A stretch of DNA of 64,000 nucleotides, from positions 1 through 64,000 of the forward strand of contig UQMR01000003.1 of NCBI GenBank assembly GCA_900542255.1, read 5' to 3'. Numbering within the stretch: the stretch's first letter is position 1; each line of letters starts with the position of its first letter. The notes under the pieces were generated by a model that was not told the origin of the DNA, searched no databases, and worked only from the letters and a program-made list of their open reading frames with translations. Shown one piece after another: positions 56,246 to 64,000 of the stretch. This DNA comes from an uncultured Porphyromonadaceae bacterium (GTDB taxonomy: Bacteria; Bacteroidota; Bacteroidia; Bacteroidales; Barnesiellaceae_A). Both the position numbers and the translations under genes were made by a program.

Positions 56246-58285
56246 TTATTTTACTTCCGAGCCCGGAGCCACCTCGCCGGCAGGTGTTATTACTACCAGC
56301 TTGCCGTCGGCATCCTCGGCGCTCAGTATCATACCTTGCGATTCAATACCGCGCAGTTTGCGGGGGGCCAGATTGGCAACGAAACATACCTGTTTGCCTA
56401 CCAAATCTTCGGGTGCATAATGTTGGGCAATGCCCGACACGATGGTGCGGCCGCCCAGGCCGTCGTCGATGCGGAATTGCAGCAGCTTGTCGGCTTTGGG
56501 TACTTTGGTGCATTCCAATACCTTACCCACTCTGATGTCTAACTTGGTGAAGTCGTCAAACTCGATGTTCTCGCGTATGGGTGCTGCTTGCCAATTATTG
56601 CGTTTGTTGGCCTCCTTGATATCTGCAAGCCGTTTTATTTGAGCCTCTATGGCGTCGTCTTCTATCTTCTCGAAGATAAGTTCCGGCTCGGCCAGCTCTT
56701 TGCCTGCTTCGAGCAGGTTGTCGTTGCCAAGCATATCCCACTGGCAGTTATCCATTTGGAGTATGTGGCGTATTTTGGCTGCGCTGAAAGGTAAGAACGG
56801 CTCGAAAGCTACGGCAATGTTGGCCGCAATTTGCAAGGCGACGTTCATGATGGTGGCTACACGCTCCATGTCGGTTTTGGCGAGTTTCCAAGGTTCGGTT
56901 TCGGCAAGATATTTATTGCCGAGGCGTGCCAGGTTCATAGCCTCTTTCTGTGCATCTCTGAAACGGTAGTTGTTCAGGTTGTTCTCTATGTCGGCCTTTA
57001 TCTTGCTTATCTCGGCAAGGGTTGCGGTATCATAGTCGGTGAGTCCGTTTCTTGCGGGCACTTTCCCATCGAAGAATTTGTGGGTGAGTACTACGGCACG
57101 GTTGATGAAGTTGCCGAGGATGGCTACCAACTCGCTGTTGTTGCGTGCCTGAAAATCTTTCCACGTAAAGTCGTTGTCTTTTGTTTCGGGGGCATTGGCC
57201 GTCAGGACATAACGCAATACATCTTGCTTGCCGGGGAAGTCGTTCAGGTATTCGTGCAACCATACAGCCCAGTTGCGTGATGTGGATATCTTGTCGCCTT
57301 CGAGGTTGAGGAACTCGTTGGCGGGGACATTGTCGGGCAGTATGTAGCTTCCCTCGGCTTTGAGCATGGCGGGGAATATGATGCAGTGGAATACGATGTT
57401 GTCTTTGCCGATAAAGTGTACGAGTTTTGTCTCGGGGTCTTTCCAATATTTCTCCCACGAATCGGGCAGGAGCTCTTTGGTATTCGATATATAGCCTATG
57501 GGAGCGTCGAACCATACATAGAGCACCTTGCCTTCTGCACCTTCAACGGGTACGGGTACGCCCCAGTCGAGGTCGCGGCTCACGGCACGGGGTTGCAGCC
57601 CGAGGTCAATCCACGATTTGCATTGTCCATACACGTTGGGACGCCACTCTTTGTGCTCCTCCAATATCCATTGGCGCATGAATGGCTCCCATTTGTCTAA
57701 TGGCAGGTACCAGTGTTTGGTCTTGCGCAGCACCGGTTTGCTGCCGCTGATAGTCGACTTCGGGTCTATCAGGTCGGTCGAGTTGAGCGACGAGCCGCAG
57801 GCCTCGCACTGGTCGCCATAGGCGCGTTCGTTGTGGCAGTGGGGGCATGTGCCGGTGATGTAGCGGTCGGCGAGGAATTGTTGTGCCTCCTCGTCGTAAT
57901 ATTGCTCGGTGACTTTTTCTATAAACTCGCCTTTGTCATAGAGTTTGCGGAAAAACTCCGATGCCGTTTTGCTGTGTATCTCGCTTGTGGTGCGCGAGTA
58001 TATGTCGAACGATATGCCGAACTCTTCAAACGACTCTTTGATAAGTTTGTGGTAGCGGTCTACAATATCTTGGGGCGATACGCCTTCTTTTCTTGCCTTG
58101 ATAGTGATGGGCACGCCGTGCTCGTCAGAACCTCCAATCATGATTACATCCTCGCCTTTGAGTCTGAGGTAACGGGTATAAATGTCGGCAGGGACGTAAA
58201 CGCCTGCGAGGTGACCTATGTGCACCGGGCCGTTGGCATAGGGGAGTGCCGTTGTCACCAATGTTCGCTTGAATTTCTTTTCCAT
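56246..58285 (-). CDS. metG: Methionyl-tRNA synthetase
   Basis: Class Ia synthetase of 679 residues that charges tRNA-Met, including the initiator. The HIGH-type motif is [14 protein letters not shown] near residue 17. A zinc insertion with CPHC and CEAC is near 149 and 162. The KMSKS-like loop is DKISTSRN near 343. After the helical anticodon domain (about 400-560) a C-terminal OB-fold tRNA-binding domain of the Trbp111 type follows, [14 protein letters not shown] near 577 to the end. It is the third gene after tgt and lptG, with 43 bases between. Confidence 0.96.
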   Translation of the reverse strand: MEKKFKRTLVTTALPYANGPVHIGHLAGVYVPADIYTRYLRLKGEDVIMIGGSDEHGVPITIKARKEGVSPQDIVDRYHKLIKESFEEFGISFDIYSRTTSEIHSKTASEFFRKLYDKGEFIEKVTEQYYDEEAQQFLADRYITGTCPHCHNERAYGDQCEACGSSLNSTDLIDPKSTISGSKPVLRKTKHWYLPLDKWEPFMRQWILEEHKEWRPNVYGQCKSWIDLGLQPRAVSRDLDWGVPVPVEGAEGKVLYVWFDAPIGYISNTKELLPDSWEKYWKDPETKLVHFIGKDNIVFHCIIFPAMLKAEGSYILPDNVPANEFLNLEGDKISTSRNWAVWLHEYLNDFPGKQDVLRYVLTANAPETKDNDFTWKDFQARNNSELVAILGNFINRAVVLTHKFFDGKVPARNGLTDYDTATLAEISKIKADIENNLNNYRFRDAQKEAMNLARLGNKYLAETEPWKLAKTDMERVATIMNVALQIAANIAVAFEPFLPFSAAKIRHILQMDNCQWDMLGNDNLLEAGKELAEPELIFEKIEDDAIEAQIKRLADIKEANKRNNWQAAPIRENIEFDDFTKLDIRVGKVLECTKVPKADKLLQFRIDDGLGGRTIVSGIAQHYAPEDLVGKQVCFVANLAPRKLRGIESQGMILSAEDADGKLVVITPAGEVAPGSEVK

Positions 58286-58328
58286 CTTATATATACACTA
58301 TTGGTTCTATTTTGTTTCTCTTCTTGTG

Positions 58329-59405
58329 CTATTTGGGCGCTGTCCTGTATAACAGGATGGCTATAAGGGCGTAGAGGATATTGGGTATCCACATGGCCAA
58401 TGCGGGCGAGGTGGCGCCGCTGATGGCAAACGATGAGGTTACCGTCGAGAAAAAGATATAGGAGAAGCTCAGCAGCAACCCTATGCCTATGTTTATGCCC
58501 ATGCCGCCCTTGGTCTTGCGCGACGAGAGCGACATGCCTATCGCCGTCAGTATAAAGGCTGCTGCTGCCATGGCATAACGCTTGTGGTACTCTATCTCGA
58601 AGCTCTGTATGTTGGCAACACCGCGTTCGCGCTGGCGGTCGATGTATTTGACAAGTTCGGGCGAGGTCATGGTCTCGCAGTCGGTGGGCGAGATAAGGAA
58701 GTCGGAGGGGGTGACGGTTATTGTCGTATCTATGCGCGTGCCGCGGGTGAGGGTCTCGCGCATCCCGTCGAACTTGCGTATTACATAATTGTTGGCATGC
58801 CATTGGTAGGCCGAGTCGTATGTGATGGTCTGTGCCGTGAGACGCGATTTGAGTATTTTCCCGTCGAACGTCTCCAACGAAAAGCGGTAGCCCATCTTGT
58901 TGCTGTTGTCGTAGCGGGCTATGTAGGCCACGACGCCCGGTTCTACCATAAATTGTATGTTGCTGGCATAGTCGACCCGCTTGTTGCGCACGTAGGTGTT
59001 GGTAAACTCTATGCGGGTGATGTTCGATGGCGGGATGATATAGCAACTCAGTACGATGTTGATGGCGGCGATGACCGCAGCCGAGAACATGTATGGGATA
59101 AACAGCCGTTTGAAGCTTACGCCGCTCGACAAGATGGCGATAATCTCGCTGTTGTCGGCCAGTTTCGAGGTGAAGAATATCACGGCGATGAACGTAAACA
59201 GCGGGCTGAACAGGTTGGCGAAGTAGGGCAGAAAGTTGAGAAAATAATCGAATACGATAGCTCGTAACGGCGCTTTCATGAAGGCATCGAGTTTCTCATT
59301 CGTATCGAAAACGATAGTGATGGCAAGAATGAGTACTATCGAGAAAAAATACGAACCGAGAAATTTTTTGATGATATACAGGTCTAATATCTTGAATACC
59401 TTCAT
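58329..59405 (-). CDS. LptF/LptG-family lipopolysaccharide export permease
   Basis: 358-residue inner-membrane protein of the YjgP/YjgQ family, which together with LptB pulls lipopolysaccharide out of the membrane. Predicted helices lie near 12-35, 55-76, 98-120 and in a C-terminal group of three (about 275-355). A periplasmic beta domain fills the middle. The N-terminus MKVFKILDLYIIKKFLGSYF and the C-terminal AMAAAAFILTAIGMSLSSRKTKGG segment are typical. It could serve as LptF or LptG, as Bacteroidota often carry both elsewhere. It is 30 bases after tgt. Confidence 0.88.
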   Translation of the reverse strand: MKVFKILDLYIIKKFLGSYFFSIVLILAITIVFDTNEKLDAFMKAPLRAIVFDYFLNFLPYFANLFSPLFTFIAVIFFTSKLADNSEIIAILSSGVSFKRLFIPYMFSAAVIAAINIVLSCYIIPPSNITRIEFTNTYVRNKRVDYASNIQFMVEPGVVAYIARYDNSNKMGYRFSLETFDGKILKSRLTAQTITYDSAYQWHANNYVIRKFDGMRETLTRGTRIDTTITVTPSDFLISPTDCETMTSPELVKYIDRQRERGVANIQSFEIEYHKRYAMAAAAFILTAIGMSLSSRKTKGGMGINIGIGLLLSFSYIFFSTVTSSFAISGATSPALAMWIPNILYALIAILLYRTAPK

Positions 59406-59435
59406 GTCTCCTTTTCTCTTGGTATAACAATCGTT

Positions 59436-60566
59436 TTACAGCCGTGTGGTTACCCGTTCCATCATCTCGCGCTTCCACGAGGTAAAGGTATCGTCGAGGA
59501 TGTGTCGCCGAGCCTCTTGCGACAGCCACACGTAGAAGGCCAGATTGTGTATCGAGGCAATCTGCATGGCCAATATCTCGTCGGCGACAAACAGGTGCCG
59601 GAGGTAGGCTTTGCTGTATGCCGTGTCGACAAACGAGGTGCCTTCCTCGTCGAGCGGCGAGAAGTCGTCGGCCCACTTGCGGTTGCGCATGTTCATGATA
59701 CCGCGCGAGGTGAATACCATGCCGTTGCGCCCGTTGCGCGTGGGCATTACGCAGTCGAACATGTCGACGCCGCGGTCTATCCCCTCCAAGATGTTGGCGG
59801 GCGTACCCACCCCCATCAGGTAACGGGGCTTGTCGGCGGGCAGTATCTCGTTTACCACCTCTATCATCTCATACATCTTTTCGGTAGGTTCGCCCACCGC
59901 AAGGCCGCCTATGGCATTTCCGTCGGCTCCCAAGTCGGCCACATGGCGGGCAGCGTCGCGGCGCAGGTCGGGATAGACGCAACCTTGTACGATGGGGAAG
60001 TAGGCCTGGCGGTAACCATACAGCCCCTCGGTCTCCTTGTAATGCTTCCAGCCCCGTTCGAGCCAGCGTTGGGTCAGTGCCAACGACTTCTTGGCGTATG
60101 CGTAGTCGGCATTTCCCGGCGTGCATTCGTCGAGAGCCATCATGATGTCCGAGCCTATGACGCGTTGTGTATCCACGTTATTCTCCGGCGTGAACAGGTG
60201 CTTCGAGCCGTCGATATGCGAGCGGAAGTGTACCCCCTCTTCGGTGAGTTTGCGGATGCCCGATAGGGAGAATACCTGGAAACCTCCGCTATCGGTCAGT
60301 ATGGGGCGTTCCCATCCGTTGAAGCCGTGCAGCCCGCCGGCGCGTTGCAGAATCTCCAATCCGGGGCGCAGGTAGAGGTGGTAGGTATTGCCCAGTATGA
60401 TTTGTGCCTTGATGTCGTCGCGCAGCTCGCGCATGTGCACCGCTTTTACGGCGCCCACCGTGCCCACAGGCATAAATATGGGCGTCAGTATTTCGCCGTG
60501 GTCGGTCGTTATTTTGCCGGCGCGTGCGCAGCCCTCGCTGTTTGTATGTTGCAGTGTAAACTCCAT
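59436..60566 (-). CDS. tgt: tRNA-guanine transglycosylase (queuine)
   Basis: 376-residue enzyme that exchanges guanine 34 of GUN-anticodon tRNAs for preQ1. The general acid Asp92 is in LTDSGGFQVFSL, and the nucleophile Asp271 is in FDCVMPTRNGR. The GGLAVGEP loop near 219 binds the base. The usual zinc motif CxCxxC should fall at residues 309-314, but these positions are Gly309, Ser311 and Asp314; only the late His340 is kept. The catalytic residues are otherwise intact. It is the first gene of a tgt-lptG-metG unit. Confidence 0.94.
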   Translation of the reverse strand: MEFTLQHTNSEGCARAGKITTDHGEILTPIFMPVGTVGAVKAVHMRELRDDIKAQIILGNTYHLYLRPGLEILQRAGGLHGFNGWERPILTDSGGFQVFSLSGIRKLTEEGVHFRSHIDGSKHLFTPENNVDTQRVIGSDIMMALDECTPGNADYAYAKKSLALTQRWLERGWKHYKETEGLYGYRQAYFPIVQGCVYPDLRRDAARHVADLGADGNAIGGLAVGEPTEKMYEMIEVVNEILPADKPRYLMGVGTPANILEGIDRGVDMFDCVMPTRNGRNGMVFTSRGIMNMRNRKWADDFSPLDEEGTSFVDTAYSKAYLRHLFVADEILAMQIASIHNLAFYVWLSQEARRHILDDTFTSWKREMMERVTTRL

Positions 60567-60614
60567 ATAGTCTTCGTTGACGGGATATAAAACTCCCTAC
60601 AAAAATATAGCCTA

Positions 60615-60622
60615 CAAAGTTA
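60615..60622 (-). promoter_or_regulatory. tgt -7 box
   Basis: The complement is TAACTTTG, 49 bases upstream of the tgt start. Confidence 0.55.
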
Positions 60623-60833
60623 GCGATTTTCCCCGATGAAGAGAAGCGATATTTCCTAAAAAACGCATATATCGCGATTGTGGCATGGGTCGTTTGCGGC
60701 AATCTCTGTGTCGTGTATCCTATTTTGCGCAGCCGTCTTGTGTTTTTGGTATTCAATCCGATTTCGCAATGTGCATCGGGGTGTGTGGCTGCAATGTCGT
60801 TGCAGGGGAAATAAGGGTTAGTGCATAGCCGGT

Positions 60834-61874
60834 TTATACCCCGTTCCGTTTGCGGAACTCGGCCGGCGAGCAGTTGTGGCGGGTGGCAAAGGCGCGGCGG
60901 AAGGTAGAGAGGGAGTTGAACCCTGAGCTTTCGGCTATCTTAGCCAGAGAGTCGGGCGTTGTGAGTAGCAGATTCTCGGCATAGTCGAGCCGCAGCCCGT
61001 TTACATAGTCGTAGAATGTGTGCCCCTTCTCTTGGTTGAAAAAACGGCTGAGGTAGGTGCGGTTGGTACCCACCTTCGTCGCTACGTCAGAGAGTCGCAG
61101 ATGGGGATTGAGAAAGAGTTGCTGTGTGACAAACTGATATTGTATCTGGCGTTCTATCTCCGACAGGTCGGCTTCCGCATCGTTCTCTTCTTTGCTCTCT
61201 TTGTCGGGTATGGAGAGTATCAGTTCGTCTAAGACCGACTCGTGCTTGTAGATGAAGTAGCAGATAAACATCCACATTATCATTGCTCCCAAGAGGTAAA
61301 ATATTTCTATGTTTACGTTCATTATGTAGCAATTGAGCAACCATAAGCACAGTATGATGATGAAAGTAACCAGTACGATTCTGAGCCAACCGAGATTGAC
61401 GTTCTTGTCGTAAGAGATGGAGTTTTTCAGTATCTTATGGTAGCGGGGAATGGCAAACATAGCCCATATGGCATGGGTCGTTCCGTAGATAATGGCCCAA
61501 GCTACCTCTATGTCGTAGAAAAGTCGCTCCCCGGTGATGATAAATAATATCGGAAATATGGCAAACGATACTTCGTGTATCACAATTTCACGAGTTTTGA
61601 GCTTGCCGGGTTTACACAATTCTCTGATTATAAAGGCGTATAGAGGCACCGCTACCATGTCTATCGATGCTGCCAGCATCCATATGTTTTCGCTATTATA
61701 GTCTGTGTGGCCAATAAAGTATAGGTCTTTTACGCATTCGACCCCCAATACAGCCATCAGAACCATGACCAGCCTCGAAAGCCGGTCGCTGCCTTTCATC
61801 CAAAACATCCACGACATCATGAAGTAAAACATGATGTTCATGCCGTATGTAAAGTACAAGTAGTTGTTGTCCAT
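60834..61874 (-). CDS. AraC-family regulator with N-terminal membrane domain
   Basis: 346-residue protein. Residues 1-210 contain about six to seven predicted membrane helices (for example FTYGMNIMFYFMMSWMFWM and the group near 160-210), and a charged linker follows (KESKEENDAEADLSEIE). The C-terminal AraC DNA-binding domain begins near 265 with LRLSDVATKVGTNRTYLSRF, and the second helix-turn-helix is AKIAESSGFNSLSTFRRAF near 310. It probably senses a membrane or envelope signal and binds DNA from the membrane. The target is unknown. No neighbour is cotranscribed. Confidence 0.88.
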   Translation of the reverse strand: MDNNYLYFTYGMNIMFYFMMSWMFWMKGSDRLSRLVMVLMAVLGVECVKDLYFIGHTDYNSENIWMLAASIDMVAVPLYAFIIRELCKPGKLKTREIVIHEVSFAIFPILFIITGERLFYDIEVAWAIIYGTTHAIWAMFAIPRYHKILKNSISYDKNVNLGWLRIVLVTFIIILCLWLLNCYIMNVNIEIFYLLGAMIMWMFICYFIYKHESVLDELILSIPDKESKEENDAEADLSEIERQIQYQFVTQQLFLNPHLRLSDVATKVGTNRTYLSRFFNQEKGHTFYDYVNGLRLDYAENLLLTTPDSLAKIAESSGFNSLSTFRRAFATRHNCSPAEFRKRNGV

Positions 61875-62046
61875 AGTCTTACCGCATCTCTTGTTTTCTT
61901 TGTTTATGCCACGTCTTTGGCCTGTTGCAATGTCGTTGTTTCTGTGGTAGATGTGTTTCTTGTTGCACAGTAGGATTTAAGTTCTTGATACTTCGGCCGT
62001 TCTCTGCACGAATATCATTCGTTTCTCCATTGCTTTATGCACCTTC

Positions 62047-62054
62047 CAAAGGTA
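62047..62054 (-). promoter_or_regulatory. AraC-gene -7 box
   Basis: The complement is TACCTTTG. It lies about 170 bases before the start, which implies a long leader. The rest of the 373-base gap between the AraC gene and ftsH holds only the ftsH terminator. Confidence 0.5.
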
Positions 62055-62178
62055 AACATATTATTTGGAATATAAAATTCCGATTCCCGATTAGCGGTTT
62101 TGCACTCTATGGTATTGGGGCCGGCCGTTTCTTGTGTTATGAAACAGAGCGTGTTTCTTATATTATAGGGTTGCTGTA

Positions 62179-62220
62179 AAGAGAGAAGAGCCGCCTCAAT
62201 GTGGGCGGCTCTTCTCTCTT
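62179..62220. terminator. Terminator downstream of ftsH
   Basis: A 17-bp perfect stem with arms at 62179-62195 and 62204-62220 has an 8-base loop. It is AG-rich on one arm and CT-rich on the other, and lies 27 bases past the ftsH stop. Confidence 0.85.
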
Positions 62221-62247
62221 CCCTGTTGCACGGGGATGGTTTTTACG

Positions 62248-64000
62248 TTATTTTCCCGTATCGACGGGAGTATCTGTCTCTTTGTCATCGGCAGGCTCTT
62301 GCGAAGCAATGGCAGCATCATGAGTCGTTGTGGTTGTAAATGTGCTGTCGCCCGATGTATGGTTTGTAGTTTTGTCATCGTCGGCGCTTTCTACCATAGC
62401 ATCCTTCTCTTTCGACTCTTTATTGTTGGCTTCTTCGTCGTTTAGTATCTCCTCCGAACGTGATTTCCAAGGACGTTTGCCGAATATCTTCTCTACATCT
62501 TCGGTATATATGACCTCGTTTGTGAGCAGGACATCTGTCAGACGGGCATGTCCGTCGGCATGTTCGTTCAGGATGCGTTTGGCTCGGTCGTATTGTTCCG
62601 AGATGATGCGGCTTACTTCTTCGTCGATGAGTTGTGCGGTGTTTTCGCTATACGGTTTGGTAAAGCCGTATTCTTGTCCCGTAGAGTCGTAGTACGACAG
62701 GTTGGGCAACCGTTCGCTCATGCCGAAATATACCACCATGGCATACGCCTGCTTGGTGACACGCTCCAAATCGTTGGCAGCACCGGTAGAGATACGGCCT
62801 ATAAACAGCTCCTCGGCAGCACGTCCGCCCAGTGTGGCGCACATTTCGTCGAGCAATGCCTCCCGCGGGGTGATTTGTCGCTCCTCGGGTAGGTACCATG
62901 CAGCCCCCAGTGCTTTGCCGCGTGGTACGATGGTTACTTTTACCAGCGGGTTGGCATATTGCAGATGCCAGCTCAGCGAGGCGTGGCCGGCCTCGTGTAT
63001 GGCGATAGAGCGTTTCTCCTCTTCGGTGGTTATCTTGGAACGTTTTTCCAGTCCGCCCACGATACGGTCTACCGCATCCATGAAATCTTGTTTTTGTACC
63101 GATTTCTTGTTTTTACGGGCGGCAATAAGGGCTGCTTCGTTGCATACGTTGGCTATATCGGCGCCCGAGAATCCCGGGGTTTGGCGTGCAAGGAGGTCTA
63201 CATCTACCGATTCGTCGATTTTGACGTTGCGCAGGTGTACGTGGAATATCGCCTTGCGGTCGTTCAGGTCGGGAAGCTCTACATATATTTGTCGGTCGAA
63301 TCGTCCGGCGCGCAGCAAGGCTTTATCCAGAATGTCGGCCCGGTTGGTGGCGGCAAGTATAATGACACCGCTGTTCGACCCGAAGCCGTCCATCTCTGTC
63401 AGTAGCTGGTTGAGGGTATTCTCCCGTTCGTCGTTGGCTCCCATGTTGGGATTCTTGCCGCGGGCGCGTCCCACAGCGTCTATCTCGTCTATGAAGATGA
63501 TGCACGGAGCTTTCTCTTTGGCTTGACGGAAAAGGTCGCGCACACGCGATGCACCCACGCCTACAAACATTTCTACGAAGTCCGAGCCCGATAACGAGAA
63601 GAAGGGCACGTCGGCTTCACCTGCCACGGCTTTTGCCAGCAGCGTCTTACCCGTTCCCGGAGGCCCTACCAGTAAGGCTCCCTTGGGTATCTTGCCGCCA
63701 AGGTCGGTATAGCGTTGCGGGTTTTTCAGGAATTCTACGATTTCTTCTATTTCCTGTTTGGCCTCCGACAATCCTGCCACATCGTTGAAGGTGACACGTG
63801 TATCGCCTTTTTCGTAGAGCTGCGCCTTTGATTTGCCAACGCTGAAAACGCCGCCGCTGCCACCGCCGCTGCCGGGGTTGGACATGCGTCGCATCATGAT
63901 AAACCAAAAGACAATAAACAGGACAATAGGGCCTATTGACCATAGGATGGTGCCTATGTCGCTGCTCTTCTCATAGGTGACATCGGCCGAAAATCCGAAA
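62248..64000 (-). CDS. ftsH: ATP-dependent zinc metalloprotease FtsH (partial, N-terminus outside the window)
   Basis: The visible part is about 584 residues and continues beyond 64000, where the frame reads into a second membrane helix ([17 protein letters not shown]). Family members have about 650-700 residues, so the first helix and part of the periplasmic domain are missing. The AAA domain has Walker A GPPGTGKT and Walker [12 protein letters not shown]. The metalloprotease motif is HEAGH. FtsH degrades membrane and regulatory proteins. The C-terminal tail after the protease domain is acidic and Ser/Thr-rich ([28 protein letters not shown]). Confidence 0.95.
   Translation of the reverse strand, partial: FGFSADVTYEKSSDIGTILWSIGPIVLFIVFWFIMMRRMSNPGSGGGSGGVFSVGKSKAQLYEKGDTRVTFNDVAGLSEAKQEIEEIVEFLKNPQRYTDLGGKIPKGALLVGPPGTGKTLLAKAVAGEADVPFFSLSGSDFVEMFVGVGASRVRDLFRQAKEKAPCIIFIDEIDAVGRARGKNPNMGANDERENTLNQLLTEMDGFGSNSGVIILAATNRADILDKALLRAGRFDRQIYVELPDLNDRKAIFHVHLRNVKIDESVDVDLLARQTPGFSGADIANVCNEAALIAARKNKKSVQKQDFMDAVDRIVGGLEKRSKITTEEEKRSIAIHEAGHASLSWHLQYANPLVKVTIVPRGKALGAAWYLPEERQITPREALLDEMCATLGGRAAEELFIGRISTGAANDLERVTKQAYAMVVYFGMSERLPNLSYYDSTGQEYGFTKPYSENTAQLIDEEVSRIISEQYDRAKRILNEHADGHARLTDVLLTNEVIYTEDVEKIFGKRPWKSRSEEILNDEEANNKESKEKDAMVESADDDKTTNHTSGDSTFTTTTTHDAAIASQEPADDKETDTPVDTGK

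Noticed and set aside
61925..62179. 84-codon plus-strand frame between the AraC gene and ftsH
   Set aside because: It runs across the AraC promoter box and up to the ftsH terminator, and its translation is not protein-like in any family I recognise.

Overview
The window is an ordinary chromosomal stretch of a member of the Bacteroidales (Bacteroidota), most likely a Barnesiella/Porphyromonadaceae-like gut anaerobe. The signs are TAnnTTTG -7 promoter boxes (often TATCTTTG or TACCTTTG) instead of sigma70 -10 boxes, families typical of the phylum (DUF4924, DUF4922, DUF3783, two-domain PiT phosphate transporters, Nif3 next to a zinc-ribbon coiled-coil protein, a T9SS-like C-terminal tail on an amylase), and moderate GC. 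I see no insertion sequence, prophage, CRISPR array, rRNA or integrase. The one RNA gene is a tRNA-Lys(CTT).

Layout. 0-5.6 kb: an 83-bp tandem repeat array feeding a secreted M23 peptidase, a C69 dipeptidase and a phosphohexomutase. 5.8-12.5 kb: alaS (-), an M23/MerR pair (+), folC and a split chromate transporter (-). 12.6-26.1 kb, all +: DUF4924, prfC, pfkA, a lipoprotein, holB, cdsA, aspS, Nif3, a zinc-ribbon protein, two outer-membrane barrels and nhaA. 26.2-30.9 kb (-): htpG and clpC. 31.2-35.0 kb (+): gyrA and a TPR protein. 35.0-37.3 kb is gene-poor, with a second copy of the hairpin-promoter element, an orphan protein, a small acetyltransferase and tRNA-Lys. 37.3-64 kb is almost all -: an MBL hydrolase, a cell-wall operon, a PiT transporter, a secreted amylase, a flippase/DUF3783 pair, tgt-lptG-metG, a membrane-bound AraC regulator and the 3' part of ftsH.

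The most interesting region is the operon read leftward from a good promoter at about 49.0 kb to about 38.4 kb. In transcription order it encodes a secreted amidase_3 enzyme with an inserted golvesin-like domain, a double GT-A glycosyltransferase, a DUF4922 protein with a HIT-type HxHxQ motif, a SpoIID-domain protein, an AmpG-like permease, a NamZ-type (DUF1343) exo-N-acetylmuramidase, a BadF/BcrA-type amino-sugar kinase and an RsmI-like methyltransferase. Five of the junctions overlap, four by ATGA. The known parts fit a route that strips peptides from peptidoglycan, cleaves the bare glycan, releases MurNAc and imports and phosphorylates amino sugars. The roles of the glycosyltransferase and the DUF4922 protein are not established, and no MurQ etherase lies in the window.

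Other points to check are Leu at both classical quinolone-resistance positions of GyrA, loss of the three zinc cysteines in Tgt, a symmetric divergent promoter at 12.5 kb, and the repeat units at the left edge, each of which can form two mutually exclusive hairpins.
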